Under the pieces are notes generated by a model. It made no database searches, was not told the origin of the DNA, and saw only the letters and a list, made by a program, of their open reading frames with translations. This document shows, piece after piece, positions 47,343 through 56,147 of a stretch of DNA of 64,000 nt (its first letter is position 1; each line of letters begins with the position of its first letter). The stretch is taken from positions 1-64,000 of the forward strand of contig JAOMVH010000001.1 in the NCBI GenBank assembly GCA_028356795.1, in the 5' to 3' direction. Made by a program: the position numbers and the translations under genes. Origin of the DNA: Aliiglaciecola sp. (lineage in GTDB: Bacteria; Pseudomonadota; Gammaproteobacteria; Enterobacterales; Alteromonadaceae).

Positions 47343-48731
47343 ATGGCAATGTCAAAACGTATAGATAGAACGTTTTTTATCATTCTATTAACATTTTTAG
47401 TGTTTGGATGTTCCAAGCAAAATGCTGGGAGGAATGTTCAAACCGTTGGGGTTGAGAAGGTAATCGAATCAACCTTTAATGGTGACTATCAGCAGAATAT
47501 TGCGGTAGCTATCAATATTGGTGGACCTGAATATACAGGATTTGACGGTATTCAATACGCCGCAGATACCCTGCAACTTGATGCGCCTAAATTGCAATCT
47601 GGAACGATTAAAGGTTCTCAAGATCCAACTTTGTATCAAAGTTACCGTGTCGGCAATATGAAAATACCCTTGCCGGTTGAAAATGGCACTTACGATATAA
47701 CATTCAAATTTGCCGAGCCAGACGAGGTACCGGTTGGTGGTCGTCTTATTGATGTATATGCGCAACAACAATTGTTGCTCAAGGACGTGGATATAAGAAA
47801 GGCTCGAGACGGTAATATTTTATCTTCCTTAGATAAGACAGTGACTGGTATCGAGGTCAGCAACGGAGTCTTGGAGTTATCGTTGCAAGGAAAGTCACAA
47901 CTGGCTGTTTTGCATGCTTTGATTGTCAGAAAAAGTGGCATTGATACTCAAGCATCCTGGCAGTTGGTTTGGCAAGACGAATTTGATTATCAAGGTGCGC
48001 CAGATCCTGAAAAATGGCGTTTTGATGTGTGGCCAGCTCGTAAAGTGAATGGCGAGGATCAGGCCTACACACAAAGGCCTAAAAATGTACGTGTCGAGAA
48101 CGGACACCTAATCATTCAGGGACACAAAGAAGAGTATGGCAACGCGGAATATACCTCAGGGCGTATTCATACTATGGGGACAAAAGACTTTTTGTTTGGC
48201 AAGGTAGAAGTACGAGCCAGAATACCAGCCGGACAAGGAACATGGGCTGCAATTTGGATGCTGCCCAGTGATCCGTATAAATACTCAACAACCTGCTCTC
48301 CAAATGAAGATTGGCAAGGCAGTACGACGTGTGATGCCTGGCCTAACTCCGGTGAAATCGACATTATGGAATATGTTGGATATGACCCGACTACCATACA
48401 CGGCACAGTGCACACTAAAGCCTATTATTGGATGAACTGGGAGCAACGTAAGGCCAGTATCGACGTGGATGAAAGTGTCAATCAAGACTTTCAGGTTTAT
48501 TCCATGGAGTGGGGTCCTGACTACATTTCTATCGCCATGAATGGTATCCCTTATTTTTATTATGCTAACCAAAACGAAGGTTGGCGGGCATGGCCCTTTG
48601 ATCACCCATATCATTTGATCCTTAATTTGGCAATCGGTGGGGATTGGGGAAGAGCTGGCGGGCCCATTGATAACAGCATTTTTCCCGTACAAATGGACGT
48701 GGATTATGTGCGAATTTATCAACGTAAATAG
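47343..48731 (+). CDS. Malectin-domain GH16 beta-glucanase lipoprotein
   Basis: A 462-residue lipoprotein (signal ...FLVFGC, Cys near residue 24). Residues about 50-200 form a malectin-like domain (AVAINIGGPEYTGFDGIQYA; YRVGNMKIPLPVENGTYDI; LEVSLQGK-type end), a fold that binds di-glucose. The GH16 domain (about 205-460) has LVWQDEFDYQGAPDPEKW and GEIDIMEYV with Glu338, Asp340 and Glu343. It should hydrolyse beta-1,3- or mixed-linked glucan at the cell surface or periplasmic face. It leads an operon with the phosphorylase and two GH17 genes. Confidence 0.92.
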   Translation: MAMSKRIDRTFFIILLTFLVFGCSKQNAGRNVQTVGVEKVIESTFNGDYQQNIAVAINIGGPEYTGFDGIQYAADTLQLDAPKLQSGTIKGSQDPTLYQSYRVGNMKIPLPVENGTYDITFKFAEPDEVPVGGRLIDVYAQQQLLLKDVDIRKARDGNILSSLDKTVTGIEVSNGVLELSLQGKSQLAVLHALIVRKSGIDTQASWQLVWQDEFDYQGAPDPEKWRFDVWPARKVNGEDQAYTQRPKNVRVENGHLIIQGHKEEYGNAEYTSGRIHTMGTKDFLFGKVEVRARIPAGQGTWAAIWMLPSDPYKYSTTCSPNEDWQGSTTCDAWPNSGEIDIMEYVGYDPTTIHGTVHTKAYYWMNWEQRKASIDVDESVNQDFQVYSMEWGPDYISIAMNGIPYFYYANQNEGWRAWPFDHPYHLILNLAIGGDWGRAGGPIDNSIFPVQMDVDYVRIYQRK

Positions 48732-48800
48732 CGCTATCGATTAACCTGATAGCATTAAATCGATAGATATATTTTTAAAGAACATAAAGCAGTTAATACA

Positions 48801-51800
48801 ATGAACAACATGGCAAGCAAAACGACGCAGGGTGAATTTGTCACTCTAAGCGGACAAAAATTTTACAAAATTGAAAATGTAGACGGTATGGCACCGTTTT
48901 TTATCAGTCTCATTTCAAGTAGTGATCATTGGTTGTTTGCTGCCTCAAATGGTGGTTTAACAGCCGGGCGGGTGTCGCCTGAAACAGCTTTGTTTCCTTA
49001 TGTCACGGTTGATAAAATCTATGACAGTGCGCCGCATACAGGTTGCAGAACGATCATTAAACTCGACCACAATGGTGAGTCTGTATGTTGGCAGCCATAC
49101 AATGAGTTGTTAGAACAAAAATATGATGTTCAAAGAAACTTGTATAAGAACGTGCTTGGCAGTCAATTATGCTTTGAAGAAATAAACCACTCGTTGCAAC
49201 TGGCTTTTCGATACACTTGGGCAACCAGTGAAGAATATGGTTTTGTACGCCAAGTAGAGGTTCAAAACCTGTCGACTAATCAACGCAGCATTCATCTTGT
49301 CGATGGACTCGTCAACCTGTTGCCGGCTGGCACCCCAAGATTTACCCAAGCGCAATCCAGTAATCTTGTTGATGCGTATAAATTTAATGAAATTGATGAG
49401 CAAACAGGGGTGGCACTCTTTACCTTGTATTCTGGCATTACTGACCGTGCTGAGCCGAGCGAATCATTGCGAGCAAACACGGTTTTTGTTACCGGTGTTG
49501 AATACAAAAATCTCCTATTGACTGACCGTCAGCTAAAGGGCTTTAAACAAGGTGAAAGCCTCTCTACCGAGCTTGATAGCCGAGGGATACGCGGAGATTA
49601 TTATGTTCACGCTGAGTTAGAATTAGCCGGCGAGCAGTCTCAATCATGGCGAATTGTCGCCAACATCGACCAAGACCAATCGCAAATAGTTGAGCTGATG
49701 AGCCAGTTGGATGATCCTGACTTGCTGCACAAGGCCTTGAATGAATCGATTCTAGCTGGCGACGACGCCTTGGCGAAAATCATGGGTTCAAGTGATGGTT
49801 TTCAGCAAACTGCAGAGCAAGCGGTGGATGTGCATCATTATGCCAACACCTTGTTTAACGTATTACGAGGCGGTATTTTCAACGACCAGTACCAAATATC
49901 AACGGCTGATTTTGCTGCCACACTAGCGCATTTCAATAAAGATTTGGCAAAACGCCACCATGACTTTTTAAGCGCGTTACCAGAGATGGAAAATATTCAG
50001 CGTCTGCTTGATCAAGTACAGCAACAAAACGATCAGCAACTTACACGTCTTGCACTTGAGTATTTGCCCATTACCTTTGGACGTCGACATGGCGACCCAA
50101 GCCGTCCTTGGAACCAATTTGCGATCAATTTAAAAGACAAGCAAGGCAATCCTCTGTTGTCCTATCAGGGTAACTGGCGGGATATTTTCCAAAACTGGGA
50201 AGCATTGACATTCAGCTACCCTGATTTTATCGAAAGTGTCATCGCAAAATTTGTGAATGCCTCGACGATGGATGGTTACAACCCTTATCGAATTACCAAA
50301 GAGGGGATTGACTGGGAAGTGGAAGAACCTGATGACCCGTGGAGCTATATCGGCTACTGGGGTGATCACCAAATTATCTACTTACTGAAGATGCTTGAGT
50401 TATCGAAACAGTTCCATCCTGAAAAGCTGAGCCAGTTGTTGACCGAATCGGTATTTAGTTATGCCAATGTGCCTTATCGGATAACATCGTTTGAAAACAC
50501 CCTGAAAAATGCCAAAAGTACGGTGAGTTACGACGAGGCGTCAGCCAGTGAGATTGAAGCGCGCGTAGAACGTATGGGCGCCGATGGAAAAATGGTATTG
50601 GATGCCGACGGGAATGTTTATCAGGTTAATCTACTGGAGAAACTGTTAGTTCCTTTGTTGTCAAAACTGAGCAACTTAGTGGTTGATGGTGGTATTTGGT
50701 TAAATACTCAGCGTCCTGAATGGAACGATGCGAATAACGCCTTAGTGGGGCAAGGTCTGTCCATGGTGACCTTGTATTATATGCGCCGTTATATTCGCTT
50801 CATGCAGTCTTTGATTGCTGATATGGATCAGTCAACAGACATGTCCAGTGAAGTCAGTGTATGGTTACAGACTACCCATGGTGCCTTAGCCGAGTTTGCG
50901 GCGAGTTTGCAAGCTAACCAAACCGTTTCTATGCAACAGCGCTATGCACTACTCGACAAATTAGGACGTGCTGGTAGTGAGTACCGACTAACTGTTTACG
51001 CTAGTGAAGGCTTTAGTCAAAAAACAGATCAAGCCATTGATACCGTTAAACAATTATTAGACAGTGCATTGGTTTGTATTGATCGTAGTATTGCGCAGAA
51101 TCGAGATGATGACGGGCTATATCACGCTTACAATGTCATTAAACTGGGCTCTGAGACAGTTGAAGTGGGTAATCTTTATCCTATGCTTGAAGGTCAGGTG
51201 GCCGCTCTTAGTAGTGGCGCGATAAAAGGCGAAGAAGCGGTAGAAGTGATTGAGTCACTGTTTGCCTCTGACATCTATCGAGATGATCAACACACCTTTA
51301 TGTTGTACCCAGATAGACAGCAAACACGCTTTCTTAAAAAGAACAGCTTGCCTACTGAAAAAGTCACTGCCATTGGGGTTGTAAAAGACATGTTGGCCGC
51401 GTCAGATAATCGAATCATTGGTCAAGATAAACGCGGTGTCTATCGTTTCAACGCAGACATTAAAAATGCCGGTGATCTAGAAGATGTTATCGCGCAACTT
51501 GCATCAACCTATAGCCCAGCGTTGAACAATGATAAAGCGGCTATTTTCGACTTGTATGAAAGCGTATTCGACCATCAATCATTCACCGGTCGTTCGGGCG
51601 GAATGTTTGGATTTGAAGGTTTGGGTAGCATTTATTGGCACATGGTGTCGAAACTATTGCTGGCAGTAAACGAACAGTTTTTTCAAGCCATTCGAGATCA
51701 ACAATCTGATACTGTCATACGTCGCCTTGGCGAACTATATTACCGTATACGATTTGGTATTGGTTTCAATAAAACGCCTCAGGAATATGGCGCGTTTCCT

Positions 51801-52253
51801 ACCGACCCTTATTCCCATACGCCAAAACATGCTGGCGCACAGCAACCGGGTATGACAGGACAAGTGAAAGAAGAAGTACTCAGTCGTTTTGCCGAACTCG
51901 GTGTGGTAGTTAACAATGGCAAAGTTTCTTTGTGCACACGTTTGTTGCGCACTCGAGAATTTAGTCTTGAGCCAACCCAGTTACGATATTTAACGGTTAA
52001 TCAACAGTGGCAGGAAATTCACATCCCTGCCAATGGAATTGGTTTCACATGGTGCCAAGTGCCGTTTGTCTATGAGTTATCCGATTCAACCTCCGGGAGT
52101 ATGACCATTAGCTATCAAAATGGCCAAACAGAGACAGTCGATGGTCTGGAATTGAACACCGAACAAAGTGCTTTGTTGTTTGATCGTTCAGGCGAAATCA
52201 GCCAAATTCACGTGTTACTAAACCGCCAACAGCTTTTTACAGCAGAAGGATAA
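48801..52253 (+). CDS. Large GH94-clan phosphorylase-like protein (GH149/GH161 type), probable beta-1,3-glucan phosphorylase
   Basis: A 1150-residue cytosolic protein. An N-terminal beta-sandwich (about 1-280; SNGGLTAGRVSPETALFPYV) precedes a helical (alpha/alpha)6 core. The core includes GRRHGDPSRPWNQFAINL, GNWRDIFQNWEALTFSYPDF, WSYIGYWGDHQIIYLLKMLE, and later SGGMFGFEGLGSIYWHMVSK. This is the layout of inverting disaccharide and oligosaccharide phosphorylases. The length suits GH149, first described for beta-1,3-oligoglucan phosphorylase; GH161 is the other candidate. It would release glucose-1-phosphate from laminari-oligosaccharides, saving ATP. It sits 69 bases after the GH16 gene and 7 bases before the first GH17 gene. 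I did not pin down the catalytic Asp. Confidence 0.75.
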   Translation: MNNMASKTTQGEFVTLSGQKFYKIENVDGMAPFFISLISSSDHWLFAASNGGLTAGRVSPETALFPYVTVDKIYDSAPHTGCRTIIKLDHNGESVCWQPYNELLEQKYDVQRNLYKNVLGSQLCFEEINHSLQLAFRYTWATSEEYGFVRQVEVQNLSTNQRSIHLVDGLVNLLPAGTPRFTQAQSSNLVDAYKFNEIDEQTGVALFTLYSGITDRAEPSESLRANTVFVTGVEYKNLLLTDRQLKGFKQGESLSTELDSRGIRGDYYVHAELELAGEQSQSWRIVANIDQDQSQIVELMSQLDDPDLLHKALNESILAGDDALAKIMGSSDGFQQTAEQAVDVHHYANTLFNVLRGGIFNDQYQISTADFAATLAHFNKDLAKRHHDFLSALPEMENIQRLLDQVQQQNDQQLTRLALEYLPITFGRRHGDPSRPWNQFAINLKDKQGNPLLSYQGNWRDIFQNWEALTFSYPDFIESVIAKFVNASTMDGYNPYRITKEGIDWEVEEPDDPWSYIGYWGDHQIIYLLKMLELSKQFHPEKLSQLLTESVFSYANVPYRITSFENTLKNAKSTVSYDEASASEIEARVERMGADGKMVLDADGNVYQVNLLEKLLVPLLSKLSNLVVDGGIWLNTQRPEWNDANNALVGQGLSMVTLYYMRRYIRFMQSLIADMDQSTDMSSEVSVWLQTTHGALAEFAASLQANQTVSMQQRYALLDKLGRAGSEYRLTVYASEGFSQKTDQAIDTVKQLLDSALVCIDRSIAQNRDDDGLYHAYNVIKLGSETVEVGNLYPMLEGQVAALSSGAIKGEEAVEVIESLFASDIYRDDQHTFMLYPDRQQTRFLKKNSLPTEKVTAIGVVKDMLAASDNRIIGQDKRGVYRFNADIKNAGDLEDVIAQLASTYSPALNNDKAAIFDLYESVFDHQSFTGRSGGMFGFEGLGSIYWHMVSKLLLAVNEQFFQAIRDQQSDTVIRRLGELYYRIRFGIGFNKTPQEYGAFPTDPYSHTPKHAGAQQPGMTGQVKEEVLSRFAELGVVVNNGKVSLCTRLLRTREFSLEPTQLRYLTVNQQWQEIHIPANGIGFTWCQVPFVYELSDSTSGSMTISYQNGQTETVDGLELNTEQSALLFDRSGEISQIHVLLNRQQLFTAEG

Positions 52254-52260
52254 TGAACCA

Positions 52261-53163
52261 ATGATTCGAGATTATTACCGCAATCGAACACTAGCGAGTG
52301 TTGACTTTTCTGCCCTAAGTATTGAGGAGAAAAAAGCCTTAGTGACGGATCGTTTGAAGCAGAAGGTGCATGGCATTTCATTTAGTCCTTATGTGAAAGG
52401 GCAAGGACCAGGTACTCAGGTGACCGATTCCTTGATCCGTGAACGTTTATCGATAATTTCTCCTTATGTGGAGTGGATCCGAACGTTTTCCTGCTCTGAG
52501 GGGAATGAATTAATACCGGCAATTGCTGCCGAATCTGGCCTTAAGTCTTTAGTGGGTATATGGCTTGATGACGATCTTGAAAAAAACGAAGAAGAGATTC
52601 AAGGTGCGATTAAAGTGGCGCAAGCCGGTCATGCTGGCATGCTGGCAGTGGGTAATGAAGTCTTGTTACGTGGTGAGTTGTCACCGGACCAGCTAATTGC
52701 ATACATAAAACGAGTACAAGCTGCCGCTCCAGGCGTGCCTGTTGGCTATGTCGATGCTTATTTCGAATTTGTCGATTATCCCCAAGTAACTGATGCATGT
52801 GATGTCATCTTTGCCAATTGTTATCCGTTTTGGGAAGGCTACCCCATTGAGCATGCGCTGGTTTATATGAAAGATATGTATCGACGAGCTAAAGATGTTG
52901 CCAAAGGTAAACCTGTTATTGTGAGTGAAACCGGCTGGCCAAATTTAGGCACAGCAGAAAGAGCGGCTATTCCATCTTTTGATAATGCAATTTCTTATTT
53001 TCTAAACGCCTATCAATGGGCCGACGATGAAGGAATTGATTTATTCTATTTTTCATCTTTTGATGAGGCATGGAAAGTTGAAGATGAAGGAGATGTTGGT
53101 GCTTATTGGGGCTTGTGGGACGAGCAGGGCGAGCCTAAATATGCCAATTTAGATAGCGAATAA
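52261..53163 (+). CDS. GH17 beta-1,3-glucanase-like protein, no signal peptide
   Basis: A 300-residue GH17 TIM-barrel. The acid/base Glu133 is in LAVGNEVLLRG and the nucleophile Glu223 in VIVSETGWPNLG; GISFSPYVKGQGPG and VEWIRTFSCSEG are typical of the family N-terminus. There is no export signal, so it should act in the cytosol. GH17 enzymes are retaining and some are glucan transglycosylases, so it could trim, branch or resize oligosaccharides before phosphorolysis. It starts 7 bases after the phosphorylase stop and abuts the second GH17 gene. Confidence 0.9.
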   Translation: MIRDYYRNRTLASVDFSALSIEEKKALVTDRLKQKVHGISFSPYVKGQGPGTQVTDSLIRERLSIISPYVEWIRTFSCSEGNELIPAIAAESGLKSLVGIWLDDDLEKNEEEIQGAIKVAQAGHAGMLAVGNEVLLRGELSPDQLIAYIKRVQAAAPGVPVGYVDAYFEFVDYPQVTDACDVIFANCYPFWEGYPIEHALVYMKDMYRRAKDVAKGKPVIVSETGWPNLGTAERAAIPSFDNAISYFLNAYQWADDEGIDLFYFSSFDEAWKVEDEGDVGAYWGLWDEQGEPKYANLDSE

Positions 53164-54111
53164 ATGTTGATGAATTTTCAAGCTCAAAACGCAATTTGCT
53201 ACTCAGGATACCGACTTGGCCAAAACCCACAAGACAGTGTTTTTCCCAGTTACGATGAGGTGAAGCAAGATTTATATATTTTGGCTCAGCATTGGTCACT
53301 GCTTAGGCTCTATGACTGTAGTCATCATGCACAATTGGTATTAAATGTTATTCGCAATGAAAAGCTTGCTCTGAAAGTTATGTTGGGTGCTGATTTAGCG
53401 GCAGAGGTTAGCAATCCTGATTGTCCTTGGGGTGCGCACTATAGCGATGGCCAATTACTGGCAAATAAACGTCACAACCAACAACAAATTAGACAGCTAA
53501 TTGATTACTGCAAAGCATTTCCTGAGTTGGTTTACGCGGTTTCTATAGGCAACGAAGCGAGTGTTGATTGGACCGATCATTTGGTACCAGTGTCGTCGCT
53601 AATAACCTATGCAAAGCAGCTAAAGCAGGCCATCACTCACCCCATCACATTTTGTGAAAACTATGTGCCTTGGGTTCACAAATTACAGCCATTGGTTGAT
53701 TTGGTCGATTTTATTTCTATCCATACTTATCCGGCTTGGGAATACAAAAACGTGCAAGATGCGATTGCGTATACCCACGATAATTATCTCACTGTGCGCA
53801 ATGCATACCCAGATAAACCCATTGTGGTCACAGAAGCTGGCTGGACAACTCGTTCAAATGGACGAGGGATAGAGGTTCATCATGCCAATGAAATGAATCA
53901 AGTATCCTACTATCAAGACTTAATGGCTTGGTCCAAGGAGCACAACATTCTGACCTTCACATTTGAAGCGTTTGATGAGCCGTGGAAAGGCTCTGGTGAT
54001 GATAATGAGCCGGAAAAACATTGGGGGCTGTTTTATGTGGACAGGACGCCCAAACCAGTTATGCAAAGTTTATTTGAACCCGCCCAACCATTATGTGTGG
54101 CCAGCGCTTAG
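53164..54111 (+). CDS. Second GH17 beta-1,3-glucanase-like protein, no signal peptide
   Basis: A 315-residue GH17 protein with Glu131 in SIGNEASVDW and Glu224 in VVTEAGWTTR. N-terminal CYSGYRLGQNPQDSVFPS and LLRLYDCSHHAQ are the usual GH17 entry. It is clearly divergent from its neighbour, so the pair is not a fresh duplication. It starts immediately after the TAA of the first GH17 gene without its own ribosome site, so translation is probably coupled; a second ATG lies at 53170. Cytosolic by absence of a signal. It is the last gene of the GH16-phosphorylase-GH17-GH17 operon. Confidence 0.9.
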   Translation: MLMNFQAQNAICYSGYRLGQNPQDSVFPSYDEVKQDLYILAQHWSLLRLYDCSHHAQLVLNVIRNEKLALKVMLGADLAAEVSNPDCPWGAHYSDGQLLANKRHNQQQIRQLIDYCKAFPELVYAVSIGNEASVDWTDHLVPVSSLITYAKQLKQAITHPITFCENYVPWVHKLQPLVDLVDFISIHTYPAWEYKNVQDAIAYTHDNYLTVRNAYPDKPIVVTEAGWTTRSNGRGIEVHHANEMNQVSYYQDLMAWSKEHNILTFTFEAFDEPWKGSGDDNEPEKHWGLFYVDRTPKPVMQSLFEPAQPLCVASA

Positions 54112-54125
54112 CTGGCCTCTTTGGC
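54099..54125 (+). terminator. Hairpin overlapping the GH17 stop codon
   Basis: GGCCAGC / GCTGGCC (54099-54105 and 54111-54117) with a 5-base loop spans the TAG at 54109-54111; a TCTTTGGCTTTT tail follows. It probably ends the operon. Confidence 0.55.
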
Positions 54126-54205
54126 TTTTAGGCGCCAGTTGCTTATCACAGCCTAGCACGTTCATTTCAGCCGTTGTTATACTAACCCGCCTTAATATGT
54201 GATCA

Positions 54206-54251
54206 GCCCGGAAGCTCATGATAAAAGTCTTATCAGAGCTTCCTTACGGGC
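54206..54251. repeat. Long imperfect palindrome in the convergent spacer
   Basis: GGAAGCTC-A-TGATAA (54210-54224) pairs with TTATCA-GAGCTTCC (54230-54243), 14 pairs with one bulge, loop AAGTC. An outer GCCC/GGGC pair extends it. It could be a bidirectional terminator or a REP-like element. Confidence 0.5.
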
Positions 54252-54376
54252 GAGTTTAAAATGACGTATCTCTTTGTTGTATTGTATCGCTTTAACCCGT
54301 TAGACCTTCAACAATACGCCTTGATGTACGCCATTTTAATTCTCGCTGAGTGATCATATATAAAGGCAATTTGGTA

Positions 54377-55948
54377 TTATCTCACTAATGTAGCTTCCAA
54401 CTCTTCCAACGACTTACCTTTTGTTTCGGGTAGCAAGGACATGATGATCCCCAACCCAATCAAGGCAAATCCCCCGTAGATGGCGAATGTTAAGGTAACG
54501 CCTAAGGTGGCAAGTTCCCAAGGAAACACCAACTGTACTAAGAAACTGGTGGCAGAATTTATTAAGCCAACAAAAGAGATGGCAATTCCGCGGATGCGGT
54601 TGGGAAATAATTCAGAAAACAACACCCACATAACCGGACCTAACGAGATAGCAAAACAAGCAACAAAGCCAAGCAGGCTGTAAAGCACAACTTGTTGATT
54701 GATATTGATAGCCGCTGCGATAAGTGCTGACTCATGTTCTTGGGCCTCCTGCTTACCGAGTAATTCCACCATCTGAGCTTTGTAACTCAAGTCATTGTCA
54801 AACAGAGTATCTTGAATGGGGGCGAGTCTCGCTGTGCTAATGGTATCTGGTAGTTGGTCGATAGCTTGTTGGTCGAGTTGATATGTCGCTTGGTGAAAAC
54901 TAAAGGACAATAAAAACATACACAGTGCTATGCCGCCAACTCCGAACACCAACAAGGCTTTTCGCCCAATACGGTCAATTAATGCAATGGCTAGAATAGT
55001 AAATATAAGATTGGTGATGCCAACAAAGACCGCTTGCATAAACGAGGCGTCAGTGCCAAACCCAGTTTGCTCAAAAATCATGGGTGCGTAAAAGAATACC
55101 GCGTTAATGCCGGTTATTTGTTGCAAGATTGCCACACAGACACCAATGACTAACACTAACTTCATCGCTGGCTTAAACAAATCTTTGATGGAAGAGCTGC
55201 CACCCGATTGCCCTGAGGTCAGTGTTTCTTTTATATTGGCTATTTCTGTTTCCATTTCCTGTTCAGCCAGAGTCTTTGACATCACTTGTCTGGCATCTTG
55301 GTCCCTGCCTTTTAACAGCAACCAACGAGGACTTTCAGGTACGAACATCAGCGCAATAAAATATAGCAGAGCTGGTACCGCCTCAATGCCTAACATCCAG
55401 CGCCAATTCCACTCATTAATATTCAGGTTTTGTACCCATGTCTGCTCTGAAGAGCCCATCGACAAAATCAAATAGTTACTAAAAAACGCCACCGTGATAC
55501 CTACCACAATGTTCAGTTGATTGAGGGAAACGAGTCGTCCTCGATATTTGGCTGGTGCAAGCTCTGCGATATACATGGGGGCGATAATAAGCGCTGCACC
55601 AACTCCCAATCCGCCGAGCATCCTGGCGATAACAAGGGTAATAAACGACGGTGCAAGTGCAGACAACACCGCAGAGACTAAAAATAATAAGGCGGCAGCT
55701 TTTAGCACGGGTTTACGTCCATACTTGTCAGCGATAGGGCCGCTCAACATCATCGCCAAGGTAGCGGTTAAGGAAAGAGACGCCACAGCCCAGCCCAATT
55801 CAATTTTGCTGAGGTTGAACTCCGGTTCGATAAACTTCACCACGCCGGAAATGACAGAGGCATCGAATCCCATTAAAAAACCGCCAAGGGCAACGATAAA
55901 ACTTATATAGGTTATTTGGAACATCGCGCTAGAAACGAATTTTGACAT
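54377..55948 (-). CDS. Sugar-porter (SP) family MFS transporter
   Basis: A 523-residue, 12-helix H+-sugar symporter from ATG 55948 (AAAGAG eight bases upstream; the frame extends to 55969 but without a ribosome site). It has GFLMGFDASVISG in helix 1, ADKYGRKP, a PESPRWLL after helix 6, QQITGINAVFFYAPMIFEQTG in helix 7 and PETKGKSLEELE at the C-terminus. A longer than usual loop (about 370-430) precedes helix 10. Glucose or another hexose released by the laminarinases is the likely cargo. It converges with the GH17 operon and diverges from the LytS kinase gene. Confidence 0.92.
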   Translation of the reverse strand: MSKFVSSAMFQITYISFIVALGGFLMGFDASVISGVVKFIEPEFNLSKIELGWAVASLSLTATLAMMLSGPIADKYGRKPVLKAAALLFLVSAVLSALAPSFITLVIARMLGGLGVGAALIIAPMYIAELAPAKYRGRLVSLNQLNIVVGITVAFFSNYLILSMGSSEQTWVQNLNINEWNWRWMLGIEAVPALLYFIALMFVPESPRWLLLKGRDQDARQVMSKTLAEQEMETEIANIKETLTSGQSGGSSSIKDLFKPAMKLVLVIGVCVAILQQITGINAVFFYAPMIFEQTGFGTDASFMQAVFVGITNLIFTILAIALIDRIGRKALLVFGVGGIALCMFLLSFSFHQATYQLDQQAIDQLPDTISTARLAPIQDTLFDNDLSYKAQMVELLGKQEAQEHESALIAAAININQQVVLYSLLGFVACFAISLGPVMWVLFSELFPNRIRGIAISFVGLINSATSFLVQLVFPWELATLGVTLTFAIYGGFALIGLGIIMSLLPETKGKSLEELEATLVR

Positions 55949-56104
55949 AATTGACACTCTTTGAGTCATTTACTGACATTGCCCTTAGGCAATAATATAG
56001 GTGTTTAACTCACCAAGCTAACCTATCATTTGGCAAAATTGTTTTTGTACGCGATGAGAGGGACTTTATTGACGATATTCTGGATTACTCTGCTAGCCGA
56101 AAAA

Positions 56105-56113
56105 GTTAACAGC
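56105..56113 (+). promoter_or_regulatory. GTTAACAGC motif upstream of the LytS kinase
   Basis: The same 9-mer occurs at 31753 before the GPH transporter; the one-base variant GTTAACTGC occurs at 47042 and 47074 between the GH16 genes. Possible shared operator; weak evidence. Confidence 0.25.
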
Positions 56114-56147
56114 GTGTAAACTGATGCCAAATGTCATTAGGATTTCT

